Positions 22,473-31,185 of a stretch of 42,985 nucleotides of DNA are shown piece by piece (position 1 is the stretch's first letter; each line of letters starts with the position of its first letter). The stretch covers positions 1 to 42,985 of the forward strand of contig JAZLEZ010000009.1 of the NCBI GenBank assembly GCA_045615505.1. The letters are read 5' to 3'. A model generated the notes under the pieces. The model saw only the letters and a list, made by a program, of their open reading frames with translations. It searched no databases and was not told where the DNA came from. Made by a program: the position numbers and the translations under genes. The stretch comes from JAZLEZ01 sp045615505. Lineage in GTDB: Bacteria > Spirochaetota > Spirochaetia > Sphaerochaetales > Sphaerochaetaceae.

Positions 22473-24326
22473 ATGGAACGCAAGCAGTTCAAGACAGAAG
22501 TATCTGATCTTTTACATCTTATTATTCATTCACTTTACTCACACAGGGAAATCTTTCTCAGGGAACTTGTGTCAAATGCATCTGATGCTCTTGATAAACT
22601 CAAGTACAAAACTCTTACGGACGGCAGTTCACCTACAGAAGAACTCAGAATCGATATTTCTTTCACGGAAGGAGACAAGAGAACCCTTACAATTTCCGAT
22701 AACGGAATCGGAATGACACATGACGAACTTGAAAAAAATCTAGGGACTATTGCCCACAGCGGAACAAAACAGTTTCTTGCAAATCTTTCCAATGATCAGA
22801 AGGCAGACAGTAATCTCATAGGGCAGTTCGGAGTAGGATTCTATTCTGCATATATGGTTGCCGATAAGGTTGAGGTCTTATCAAAAGCATATGGAAGCGA
22901 GCAGGCTTTCAAATGGACAAGTGACGGACACGAAAAATTCACAATAGAAGAAGCTGAAAAGGAAAAGGCCGGTACCGATATAGTCCTTTATCTGAACGAA
23001 GAAGGAAAGGAATATGCAAACAGATGGCAGATTGAGAACCTTATCAAACAGTACAGCGATCATATTGCATACCCTATTTATCTTGCTTATGAGCAAAACA
23101 AGTACGATGATAAGTACAATGTAACCGGAACAGAACATAAAGTTGAAAAAATCAACAGTGCGGCAGCACTTTGGACAAGAAGCAAGAGTGAGCTTCAGGA
23201 AAAGGATTACAACGATTTCTATAAGAATATAACTTATGACAATGAAGATCCTCTGTTCTACATTCACACCAAAGCAGAAGGAACAACCGAATATACAAGT
23301 CTGTTCTTCATTCCGGCAAAAGCTCCGTATGACTTATACCATGCGGATTATAAACCCGGAGTAAAGCTTTATGTAAAGCGTGTTTACATCACAGATGACG
23401 AAAAAGAACTACTTCCTACATATCTCAGGTTTGTCCGCGGTGTAATAGACAGTGAAGACCTTCCTTTGAATGTATCCAGAGAAATTCTTCAGCAGAACAA
23501 GGTTATGACTGCAATCAGAAATGCATCCGTGAAGAAACTGCTTTCCGAGTTCAAGAAAATCTCTGACAGCAATCCTGAGCTTTATTCAAAGTTTATCGAA
23601 CAGTTCAACAGACCTCTCAAGGAAGGTGTCTGTCAGGATTATGCAAACAAAGACAGTCTTTTGGATTTAATCAGATTCTACAGCTCTTCGGCAGAAGGTT
23701 ATACTTCACTGAAGTCTTATAAGGAAAGAATGATTGCTGAACAGAAGGGTATTTACTATATTACCGGCGGTGATTTGCAAACTCTGAAAAATTCACCTCT
23801 TCTGAATACTTATAAAGAAAAAGGCATAGAAGTTCTTCTTATGACTGATGACATTGATGAATTTGTTATCAGCTCAATCGGAAAATATGAAGACATTGAT
23901 CTTAAAGCTGTCAACCGCAGTGGTGCAATGGATGATTTCATGACCGAGGAAGAGAAGAAACAAGCCAAAGAAGACGGCAAAGACATTGCAAAGAAATTTA
24001 AAGATGCACTCGGTGATTCCGTAAAAGATGTTGTTGTCTCAAAACTCATCGGTGATGTTTCTGCTGTAATCATCGCGGATGAAAGTGATCCTACAATCCA
24101 GATGCAGCAACTGCTTAAGGCAATGGGTCAGGAAGAAATTTCCGTTTCTCCGATTCTGGAAGTAAATCCGGATGACCCGTTTGTTAAAAAGATTATCGAC
24201 AGCAAGGATGATGAATTTGTGAAAGAAGCCTGTTCGGTGCTTCTTGATCAGGCTTTGCTTTTTGCGGGTGTTATGCCTAAAAATCCTGTAGAGTTTGCAA
24301 AGAAGCTCCATAATCTTCTAAAATAA
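22473..24326 (+). CDS. htpG: Chaperone HtpG (Hsp90)
   Basis: A 617-residue Hsp90-family chaperone. The N-terminal GHKL ATPase has SLYSHREIFLRELVSNASDA, DNGIGMT, GTIAHSGTKQF and GQFGVGFYSAYMV. The middle domain has LYVKRVYI and LNVSREILQQNKV, and the C-terminal dimerisation domain ends with KKLHNLLK. A Shine-Dalgarno (GGAGG) precedes the ATG. I see no CIRCE inverted repeat upstream, so heat control by HrcA is not supported by the sequence. rlmE, also known as a heat-shock gene in E. coli, follows closely. Confidence 0.97.
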   Translation: MERKQFKTEVSDLLHLIIHSLYSHREIFLRELVSNASDALDKLKYKTLTDGSSPTEELRIDISFTEGDKRTLTISDNGIGMTHDELEKNLGTIAHSGTKQFLANLSNDQKADSNLIGQFGVGFYSAYMVADKVEVLSKAYGSEQAFKWTSDGHEKFTIEEAEKEKAGTDIVLYLNEEGKEYANRWQIENLIKQYSDHIAYPIYLAYEQNKYDDKYNVTGTEHKVEKINSAAALWTRSKSELQEKDYNDFYKNITYDNEDPLFYIHTKAEGTTEYTSLFFIPAKAPYDLYHADYKPGVKLYVKRVYITDDEKELLPTYLRFVRGVIDSEDLPLNVSREILQQNKVMTAIRNASVKKLLSEFKKISDSNPELYSKFIEQFNRPLKEGVCQDYANKDSLLDLIRFYSSSAEGYTSLKSYKERMIAEQKGIYYITGGDLQTLKNSPLLNTYKEKGIEVLLMTDDIDEFVISSIGKYEDIDLKAVNRSGAMDDFMTEEEKKQAKEDGKDIAKKFKDALGDSVKDVVVSKLIGDVSAVIIADESDPTIQMQQLLKAMGQEEISVSPILEVNPDDPFVKKIIDSKDDEFVKEACSVLLDQALLFAGVMPKNPVEFAKKLHNLLK

Positions 24327-24331
24327 GATTA

Positions 24332-24931
24332 ATGGCAACAAGCAGAAGAGATAAAGCAGATTCTTATACTCAGAGAGCTCATAGGGAAGGGTATCCTGCA
24401 AGAAGTGTTTACAAGCTTGAGGAAATTCAGCAGCAGAACAATGTAATCAAACCCGGAGATAAAGTACTTGATGTTGGTGCAGCTCCGGGTTCTTGGACCC
24501 TTTTCACTCATCGGGAGCTGATAAAAGGCAAAGGAGAAATTATTGCCGTAGATTTGAATCCTCTTAATCTCAATCCTGTTCCGCCTACCGTTACTGCCTA
24601 TGTAGGAGATGCTTTTTCAAAGGAAATCCGTGAAAAACTGACTTCCCACGGACCTTTTGATGCAATCATAAGCGATGCAGCTCCTATGACTACCGGAAAC
24701 AGAACTGTTGATACAACAAGAAGTGAATATCTTGCAGAACAGGTTGTTTTTCTTGCAGAAGAGCAACTGAAAGTCCATGGAAATCTTGTTATTAAAATCT
24801 TTCAGGGTGGCGGTCAGGTTCAGATTCTGCAGAAAATGAGGACAATGTTTGCAAAAGCAAAAACATTGAAGCCCAAGGCCTGCAGGACAGACAGTTTTGA
24901 AATCTATCTTATCGGGTTGGATAAAAAATGA
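24332..24931 (+). CDS. rlmE: 23S rRNA 2'-O-methyltransferase RlmE (FtsJ)
   Basis: A 199-residue SAM-dependent methyltransferase that modifies U2552 (E. coli numbering) of 23S rRNA. SAM motif I is VLDVGAAPGSWT (45-56). The K-D-K-E catalytic tetrad is visible as K28 (YKLEEI), D115 (ISDAAP), K155 (VIKIFQG) and E190 (SFEIY). It starts 6 bases after htpG and overlaps the rhomboid gene by 4 bases (ATGA), so it is in one operon with both. Confidence 0.95.
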   Translation: MATSRRDKADSYTQRAHREGYPARSVYKLEEIQQQNNVIKPGDKVLDVGAAPGSWTLFTHRELIKGKGEIIAVDLNPLNLNPVPPTVTAYVGDAFSKEIREKLTSHGPFDAIISDAAPMTTGNRTVDTTRSEYLAEQVVFLAEEQLKVHGNLVIKIFQGGGQVQILQKMRTMFAKAKTLKPKACRTDSFEIYLIGLDKK

Positions 24932-25581
24932 AAGACAATATTCTGAACAGAAAATTCAAATTTGCCGAGTGGAATTCCGTTTATTACATAATTGTTCTGA
25001 ATGTTGCTGTTTTCTTTGCAATAAACTACCTGAATATCAGTATCAGGAGAATTCCTCTGCAGTATTACCTTAGTCTGATTCCTGTTTTTGTCAAACACGG
25101 ATATGTGTGGCAGTTCGTGACATATATGTTCGTACATCCGTCTTTTTCGCATTTGTTCTTTAACATGTATGCACTGCTTGTATTCGGACTTGTAGTTGAA
25201 AAATACATAGGGAGCAAAGAGTTTCTGCTGTTCTATTTTCTTACCGGAATACTGAGCGGAATTATGAATTTCCTGATTGCCCCTGTATTCGGGGGTGCCA
25301 ATTTTGCAACAGTCGGAGCTTCAGGAGCAATATACGGCATTCTTTTTCTGATGGCTGTTATGTTCCCTTACAACAGGATTCTTCTTTTTTTTGTTATACC
25401 GATGAGAATGCCGGTTGCCGTTTTTGTATTCATAATCATTGAAATTGTATCTCAAATTACGGGTACTGCTGCCGATATTGCCCATCTGGTTCATCTGTCA
25501 GGTATTACTTTTGCATGGATTTACTGTGTTGTTAGATTCAGAATAAGTCCTTGGAAAGTTTTCAAAGAAACATCTTTCTGA
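24928..25581 (+). CDS. Rhomboid-family intramembrane serine protease
   Basis: A 217-residue protein with six predicted transmembrane helices. The catalytic dyad is S132 in GASGAIYG and H189 in the VHLSG segment. The L1-loop region TYMFVHPSFSHLFFNMYAL is conserved. It would cleave membrane proteins within the bilayer; substrates are unknown. It overlaps rlmE by 4 bases. A likely promoter for proS lies over its last codons. Confidence 0.93.
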   Translation: MKDNILNRKFKFAEWNSVYYIIVLNVAVFFAINYLNISIRRIPLQYYLSLIPVFVKHGYVWQFVTYMFVHPSFSHLFFNMYALLVFGLVVEKYIGSKEFLLFYFLTGILSGIMNFLIAPVFGGANFATVGASGAIYGILFLMAVMFPYNRILLFFVIPMRMPVAVFVFIIIEIVSQITGTAADIAHLVHLSGITFAWIYCVVRFRISPWKVFKETSF

Positions 25582-25587
25582 TATAAT
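25559..25587 (+). promoter_or_regulatory. Probable proS promoter
   Basis: A weak -35 TTTTCA (25559-25564), 17 bases, TATAAT (25582-25587). It overlaps the end of the rhomboid gene. The leader of about 20 nt contains AGGAG before the ATG at 25614. Confidence 0.5.
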
Positions 25588-25613
25588 TTTTCCCGCATTT
25601 AGGAGAAGTTATT

Positions 25614-27335
25614 ATGAGAATGAGCAATTTGTTTTCCAGAACTCTGAGAGAAGCACCGGCAGGTGCAGATACCAAGGGTTATGAATATCTCATAAGGGCA
25701 GGTTATATAGACCAGCTGGCATCAGGCATTTTTTCACTTCTTCCGCTGGGATTCAGATCTATTCAGAAAATATCGGCAATTGTCAGAGAAGAGATGAATG
25801 CTCTTGGTGCTCAGGAAATACTTATGCCTGTTGTCAATCCCGGAGATCTCTGGAAAGAAACAGGACGATTTTACAGCATAGACCGTGAAATGACCCGTTT
25901 TAAGGATAGACGAGACAGCGATATGTGTCTTGCAATGACACATGAAGAGTGTTGTACGGATCTCGGAAGAAATGTAATAGATTCATATAAACGGCTTCCT
26001 CTGCTTGTTTATCAGCTTCAGACTAAGTGGAGAGATGACCCCCGTCCGCGAGCCGGTCTTATCAGAGTCCGTGAATTCACGATGAAAGATTCATACAGCT
26101 TTGATAAGGATCAGGCGGGTTTGGAAAAGGTTTATAAAGCTCACTATGATGCATATTTCAGGATTTACAAAAGATGCGGACTTCCTGTTGTGGCAGTCGG
26201 TTCCGATTCTGGAATGATGGGTGGAAAAATTTCCCATGAGTATATGTACCTTTCTCCTATCGGTGAGGATACCATTATCACCTGTCCTGACTGCGGATAC
26301 ACTGCAAACCGTCAGGTTGCAAAATTCAGAAAAGAATATTCAAAAGAGGATATCAAGGCAAAAGAACTTGTAGAGACTCCTCATATCAAGACAATAGAGG
26401 ATCTTTGTTCTTTTCTTAAAATCGATGCAAAGAAAACGGCAAAAGCTCTTTTCATGGTAGGTACATATATCAATGATCAGAACGGCGAAGACGAAGAAAA
26501 ACTCATAGTCGGCATTGTACGCGGTGATATGGAGGTTGAAGAAAACAAGCTTCAGAATGCTGCCGGATGCAACAGTATGAGACCTGCTCATGAGGAGGAA
26601 ATACTTGCTGCAAATATGGTTCCGGGATTCGGTTCACCTATCGGTTGCAAAGACGGAACAGTAGTAATTATTGATGACAGTGTTGCAAACAGTAACAATC
26701 TGGTTGCAGGTGCAAATAAGGACGGCTTCCATTATCTTAACACAAACTTCGGAGTGGATTATAGCGGAACAGTTGCAGATATTGCCTCTGCTCAAGGTGG
26801 ATACAGATGCCCTGAATGCGGGCAGCCTCTTAATTCTTCCAAGGGTGTTGAAGTCGGTAACATTTTTCAGCTGGGTACGCGTTATTCGGAAGCTATGGGT
26901 TGTTATTATCAGGACGAGAACGGAGACAGAAAACCTGTTATTATGGGCTCTTACGGAATAGGAATAGGAAGACTTCTTGCCTGTCTTTGTGAAGAATACA
27001 ACGATGAAAAGGGTCTTAAACTTCCTCTGGCAGTAGCCCCTTATCAGGTACATTTCATCAGTCTGATTAAGGATACGGAGGTTGCTGACTCCATCTGCAA
27101 AAAATTGGAAGATGCCGAAATCGAAGTACTTTATGATGACAGAAAGGAGAGTGCCGGTGTAAAATTTGCGGATGCAGACCTTATCGGCATTCCTGTAAGA
27201 ATTACGCTCGGTTCGCGCAGTTTTGCTGAAGGGAAATGCGAAGTCAAATTAAGAAACAGTGACGGAGAAGTAATGAGTTTTGAGCTTGACAATCTCGTAG
27301 AAGAAGTAAAAGCTCTTATTTCAAAGCTTTCATAA
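25614..27335 (+). CDS. proS: Prolyl-tRNA synthetase (bacterial type)
   Basis: A 573-residue class II aminoacyl-tRNA synthetase. The N-terminal catalytic part begins with FSRTLREAPAGADTKGYEYLIRAGYIDQLASGIF and includes motif 2 (TKWRDDPRPRAGLIRVREF). Residues ~220-400 are the YbaK-like editing insertion typical of the bacterial form, preceded by a CPDCGY cysteine pair with CPECGQ later, which may bind zinc. Motif 3 is GSYGIGIGRLLA, and an anticodon-binding domain follows. A second in-frame ATG at 25620 is possible, but AGGAG fits the first well. Confidence 0.96.
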   Translation: MRMSNLFSRTLREAPAGADTKGYEYLIRAGYIDQLASGIFSLLPLGFRSIQKISAIVREEMNALGAQEILMPVVNPGDLWKETGRFYSIDREMTRFKDRRDSDMCLAMTHEECCTDLGRNVIDSYKRLPLLVYQLQTKWRDDPRPRAGLIRVREFTMKDSYSFDKDQAGLEKVYKAHYDAYFRIYKRCGLPVVAVGSDSGMMGGKISHEYMYLSPIGEDTIITCPDCGYTANRQVAKFRKEYSKEDIKAKELVETPHIKTIEDLCSFLKIDAKKTAKALFMVGTYINDQNGEDEEKLIVGIVRGDMEVEENKLQNAAGCNSMRPAHEEEILAANMVPGFGSPIGCKDGTVVIIDDSVANSNNLVAGANKDGFHYLNTNFGVDYSGTVADIASAQGGYRCPECGQPLNSSKGVEVGNIFQLGTRYSEAMGCYYQDENGDRKPVIMGSYGIGIGRLLACLCEEYNDEKGLKLPLAVAPYQVHFISLIKDTEVADSICKKLEDAEIEVLYDDRKESAGVKFADADLIGIPVRITLGSRSFAEGKCEVKLRNSDGEVMSFELDNLVEEVKALISKLS

Positions 27336-27366
27336 ACAAAAGTAAACATATTTTTAGGAGAATAAT

Positions 27367-28200
27367 ATGCTGGATTCGAAGACATTAGAAAATCTGAAAC
27401 AAATGGCAAAAGAAATCAGAATTTCAACTATTCGTGAAATTGCACATCTGGGAAAGGGCCATATCGGCGGTACCATGTCAATTGTTGAGATACTGACTTT
27501 TCTTTATTTTCATGAGATGAATGTTGATGCCCATAATCCAAAAATGGAAGGCAGAGATCGTCTTGTATGTTCAAAGGGGCATGCAGGTCCGGCAGTATAT
27601 GCGGCACTTGCAGAAAAAGGATTTTTCCCAAAAGACTGGCTTATGACACTAAATGTGGGCGGAACAAATCTTCCAAGTCATTGTGATATGAATAAGACTC
27701 CGGGAGTTGATTTTACAACAGGTTCGCTTGGACAGGGAGCATCTGCTGCTGCCGGTATTGCTCTGGGGCAGAAACTCAGGGGAGAAAACAGCTATACATA
27801 CCTTATTCTCGGAGACGGAGAAAGTCAGGAAGGTCAGGTTTGGGAGATGGCAGAATTTGCTTCAACTCAGAAAATCGGCAACCTTATAGCATTCACGGAT
27901 TTTAACAAGAAGCAACTTGACGGATATACAAAAGACATCATTGATATGGAAAACATCGATACACGATGGCTTGGGTTCAACTGGCATGTTCAGAGAATAG
28001 ACGGACATGATTTCAATGCTCTCGATACTGCAATTCAGGCTGCAAAGGCAGTTAAGGATCGTCCATCTATGATAATCTGTGACACAATAAAGGCCAAAGG
28101 ATATCTTCCGGGAGAAAATGTTCTTGCCAATCACAGTATGTCAATATCACCTGAAGAAGAAAAAATTGCTGTAGATGCACTAAACGGAGGTGCAAGATGA
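27367..28200 (+). CDS. Transketolase, N-terminal subunit
   Basis: A 277-residue protein matching the thiamine-diphosphate-binding half of transketolase: HLGKGHIGGTMS, CSKGHAGPAVYAAL, GSLGQGASAAAGIA, and the TPP/Mg motif GDGESQEGQVWEMAEFA...DFNKKQLDG. It joins the next gene product to form one enzyme of the non-oxidative pentose phosphate pathway. Split transketolase is common in Firmicutes, Thermotoga and Treponema. A Shine-Dalgarno AGGAG precedes the ATG. It overlaps the second subunit by 4 bases. Confidence 0.95.
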   Translation: MLDSKTLENLKQMAKEIRISTIREIAHLGKGHIGGTMSIVEILTFLYFHEMNVDAHNPKMEGRDRLVCSKGHAGPAVYAALAEKGFFPKDWLMTLNVGGTNLPSHCDMNKTPGVDFTTGSLGQGASAAAGIALGQKLRGENSYTYLILGDGESQEGQVWEMAEFASTQKIGNLIAFTDFNKKQLDGYTKDIIDMENIDTRWLGFNWHVQRIDGHDFNALDTAIQAAKAVKDRPSMIICDTIKAKGYLPGENVLANHSMSISPEEEKIAVDALNGGAR

Positions 28201-29141
28201 AAGATACATCAGAAATGAAAAGCACAAAAGAAGCTATTATGGCTTCCATCAATGACCTTGCCGCAAATCATAGGGAGATTGTTTTCCTTGATTCCGACCT
28301 CGCAAGTTGTATCGGAAGTACAGAATTCAAAAAACTGTATCCGGATCGTTTTTTCAACTGCGGAATTGCCGAAGCCAATATGGTAGGTGTTGCAGCGGGT
28401 CTTTCCGCAATGGGCTTTGTTCCTTTCTGCGAATCCTTCGGAACATTTGCTTCCAGAAGAGTATATGACCAGTTCTTCCTTTCGGTTAACTATGCAAAAC
28501 AGCGTGTTCATCTTATTGGAACTGATCCCGGAGTAGTTGCACAGGCAAACGGCGGAACACATATGCCGTTTGAAGATATAGCTCTTATGCGTCAGATTCC
28601 GGACCTTGTGGTATATGAACCTTCGGATTTACAGAGTGTTTATGAGCTTATCCAGCAGGCTTATGAAAGCGGAAAGAGTTCTTACCTCAGAGTTCCGCGC
28701 TCAACTGTTACACATCGTTATCCTTTAGGAACAAAGATTGAACTCGGTAAGGGTATTGTTCTTTCGGAAGGAAAAGACCTTGCAATCTTTGCTACAGGTG
28801 AGGTTATGGTCAATGAAGCAACAAAGGCTGTTGAACTTCTCAAGCAGAAGGGAATCAGTGCCGCACTTGTGGATCTTCATACAATCAAACCGCTTGATAC
28901 TGAACTTGTTGAAAAACTTGCAAAGCAGACAGGACATATACTTGTTTGTGAAAACGGCCGTTATGCCGGCGGTATAGGTGAAGCTATTGCTTATCATCTT
29001 GCAAAAACAAATCCTGTCAAAATGGACTTTGTAAATGTCGGCGAGCGTTTCGGAGAAGTAGGAAATCTCAAGTATCTCGTGGAAGCATTTAACTTCAGGG
29101 ATGTTGATATAGCCACTAAGGCAGAAGCACTGGTAAAGTAG
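28197..29141 (+). CDS. Transketolase, C-terminal subunit
   Basis: A 314-residue pyrimidine-binding and C-terminal half of transketolase: LDSDLASCIGSTEF, NCGIAEANMVGVAAGLSAMG (with the glutamate needed to activate TPP), GGTHMPFEDIALMRQIP and a C-terminal domain with VDLHTIKPLD. Translation is coupled by an ATGA overlap with the first half. Its stop codon is directly followed by the stop codon of the convergent gene. Confidence 0.95.
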   Translation: MKDTSEMKSTKEAIMASINDLAANHREIVFLDSDLASCIGSTEFKKLYPDRFFNCGIAEANMVGVAAGLSAMGFVPFCESFGTFASRRVYDQFFLSVNYAKQRVHLIGTDPGVVAQANGGTHMPFEDIALMRQIPDLVVYEPSDLQSVYELIQQAYESGKSSYLRVPRSTVTHRYPLGTKIELGKGIVLSEGKDLAIFATGEVMVNEATKAVELLKQKGISAALVDLHTIKPLDTELVEKLAKQTGHILVCENGRYAGGIGEAIAYHLAKTNPVKMDFVNVGERFGEVGNLKYLVEAFNFRDVDIATKAEALVK

Positions 29142-29648
29142 TCACCTGATTACTTCCAGTGTGAGCTGCTGGGAATTTGTCTGAGCTTTTACTGTAGTTT
29201 TGGTTCTGACTATGTTTGATGTCAGGGTATTTCTGTCAAAGTGGTAGTATTCGATTCCGTTGTCAGTTGCTCTGTACAGAAGCATGTAGTTTCTTTGCGG
29301 AAAAAATGAAATTGCCATTACAAGTTCGCATTTGATTTCCTTTGCTAGATTCAAGAGCAATTTCTGTTCATTTTCAGGCAGATAATCGTTTCTGCAGATA
29401 ATGGCAAGATACTTTTGACCTGTTTTTCTGTTATGAACGAGGATGTCGGTTTTCATTGCCTTCTTTGAAGTTTTCAGAAACGGACATAAATCAGTTGATA
29501 AATCCGGATTCAGTTTGTACAGTTGCTGGGCCAACGCATGAGATAATGCTATTCTGTTCTTAGGCCAACTGAACAGCTCCTTGTCTTCTGTTTCCAGATT
29601 TTTCAGTGCGTTTGTGAATGTATCGAAAACTCTGTATTTCCTTCTCAT
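29142..29648 (-). CDS. Hypothetical protein, possible degenerate PD-(D/E)XK nuclease fold
   Basis: A 168-residue soluble protein. The segment TDILVHNRKTGQKYLAIICRNDYL resembles the D-to-ExK core of small type I restriction-like nucleases, but the acidic-x-lysine part is replaced by IxR, so nuclease activity is doubtful. I do not recognise a named family with certainty. TATACT (29656-29661, minus strand) ends 7 bases before the ATG, predicting a leaderless mRNA. It converges on transketolase with no bases between the two stop codons and is divergent from rsmI. Confidence 0.55.
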   Translation of the reverse strand: MRRKYRVFDTFTNALKNLETEDKELFSWPKNRIALSHALAQQLYKLNPDLSTDLCPFLKTSKKAMKTDILVHNRKTGQKYLAIICRNDYLPENEQKLLLNLAKEIKCELVMAISFFPQRNYMLLYRATDNGIEYYHFDRNTLTSNIVRTKTTVKAQTNSQQLTLEVIR

Positions 29649-29696
29649 ATTCCTAAGTATAACACACTTTTACAGACAAGACCCCACAATTTGGTG

Positions 29697-29702
29697 TAAA
29701 AT
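29697..29702 (+). promoter_or_regulatory. -10 element of rsmI
   Basis: TAAAAT is 6 bases before the ATG at 29709. A weak -35 is possible further upstream. This supports the 29709 start and a leaderless transcript. The divergent gene has its own TATACT at 29656-29661. Confidence 0.5.
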
Positions 29703-29708
29703 ATGATT

Positions 29709-30407
29709 ATGGGTACTTTGTTTGTGGTGGCAACACCTATCGGAAATCTTGATGACATTACTCTCAGGGCAATTGAAACGCTGAAAAATGCAGATGTGAT
29801 TGCCTGCGAAGATACAAGACATACGCAGAATCTTCTCAATCATCTCGGGATATCGGGAAAACGGACAATAGCCTGTCATGCACATAATGAAGCTGCATCA
29901 AGTCAGGGAATAGTCAAGCTTCTGGCAGATGGGGCCGATGTTGCTTACTGTTCAGATGCCGGAACTCCGGGTGTAAGTGATCCCGGAAGCAGATTGGTCA
30001 GAGCTGTCCGAGAGGCAGGTTTTAAGGTAGTTCCCATTCCGGGAGCTTCGGCTTCTGTTACTCTTATCTCAGCATCAGGACTCTCAGGAAAAACATTTAC
30101 ATTCGAAGGATTTCTAAGTCCCAAAAGCGGTCGTAGAAAAAAACGCCTTCAGGAATTGCTGGAAAGAGATGAGGCTTTCATAATCTATGAATCGCCTTTC
30201 AGAATTGAAAAAACACTCAAAGAGATAGCAGAACTTGATGAAAACAGACAGATTGTGTTGGGACGCGAACTTACCAAGACATTTGAACAGTTCATCACAG
30301 GAACAGCATCTGAAGTAATTGCAAATCTTAAAGTCGAAAAAGGTGAATTTGCATTTGTTGTTATGCCGTCCGCAAAGGATGTTCGGGAAGACGAAGATGC
30401 TGACTAA
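29709..30407 (+). CDS. rsmI: 16S rRNA (cytidine-2'-O)-methyltransferase RsmI
   Basis: A 232-residue SAM-dependent methyltransferase acting on C1402 of 16S rRNA. Conserved segments are LFVVATPIGNLDDITLRAIETL, CEDTRHTQNLL, SDAGTPGVSDPGSRLV and PIPGASASVTLISASGL. I chose the ATG at 29709 (the third codon of the longest frame) because the family starts at MGTLFVVATPIGNL and the -10 ends 6 bases before it. The SpoU-type methyltransferase overlaps its end, forming an rRNA/tRNA-modification pair. Confidence 0.94.
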   Translation: MGTLFVVATPIGNLDDITLRAIETLKNADVIACEDTRHTQNLLNHLGISGKRTIACHAHNEAASSQGIVKLLADGADVAYCSDAGTPGVSDPGSRLVRAVREAGFKVVPIPGASASVTLISASGLSGKTFTFEGFLSPKSGRRKKRLQELLERDEAFIIYESPFRIEKTLKEIAELDENRQIVLGRELTKTFEQFITGTASEVIANLKVEKGEFAFVVMPSAKDVREDEDAD

Positions 30408-31131
30408 GAAAAAACTGATGTCTTTGAAAGACAGGACAAGAATCAGAAAAATCTCAATGATTCTTTCTGAAAATGCTCATCAGGCAAAGTTGGGTAATTC
30501 TGTAGATATGACTTACATCAACGATATTCTCCCTGTTGCAGATCTTGAGCCTCTAAATGAGCCCGACCTTAAAAAACTTGCCTTCAGACTCGAAGATTAT
30601 GCACAGGAACTGCTTGTGCGTCTGGGAGCTGAACCAAGTGACTGGGATTTTACTGATGATACGGGAAATCTGGATGTTTCAAAGCGTGTTATTCAGGATA
30701 AGGTTCTGATATTGGACAGAATAAGAAGCCCGTACAATGTAGGAGCAGTATTCAGAAGTGCGGATTCTTTCGGAATCAGACAGATAATTCTTGTTGAGGG
30801 AACTGCATCTCCCGAGCACCCTCATGCAAGAAGAACATCCCGCGGTTGCATTGATACAGTTCAATGGTCATACATGACGGAAAGTCAGGTTCTTGAGTTT
30901 CTGGACGGATATGACTCCAAGCAGATAATGGCTCTTGAACTGGGCGGTGAAAATATCAACACATTTGAATTTCCCCGGCGTGGTGTTGCCGTATTGGGAA
31001 GCGAAGAGTTCGGAATCAGTCCTGAAATACTGAAAAAATGTTCAAGCAGGGTTACTATTCCCATGGGTGGAACAAAAGGATCTCTGAATGTCTCTGTGGC
31101 AACCGGAATTCTTCTGCAGCACTGGTTCTGA
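30397..31131 (+). CDS. SpoU/TrmH-family RNA 2'-O-methyltransferase
   Basis: A 244-residue SPOUT methyltransferase. The three SpoU motifs are present: NVGAVFRSADSFGI, LGSEEFGIS and IPMGGTKGSLNVSVATGILL. The N-terminal ~95 residues are a helical extension that may bind RNA. The exact target (rRNA or tRNA) cannot be decided. I start it at the ATG at 30397, which overlaps rsmI by 11 bases; an ATG at 30418 is an alternative. Confidence 0.88.
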   Translation: MLTKKKLMSLKDRTRIRKISMILSENAHQAKLGNSVDMTYINDILPVADLEPLNEPDLKKLAFRLEDYAQELLVRLGAEPSDWDFTDDTGNLDVSKRVIQDKVLILDRIRSPYNVGAVFRSADSFGIRQIILVEGTASPEHPHARRTSRGCIDTVQWSYMTESQVLEFLDGYDSKQIMALELGGENINTFEFPRRGVAVLGSEEFGISPEILKKCSSRVTIPMGGTKGSLNVSVATGILLQHWF

Positions 31132-31185
31132 TTACTTTAAAAAATGTTCGGATAGTGGTAAATTCTATGCATAGAGGAGTTTTCT

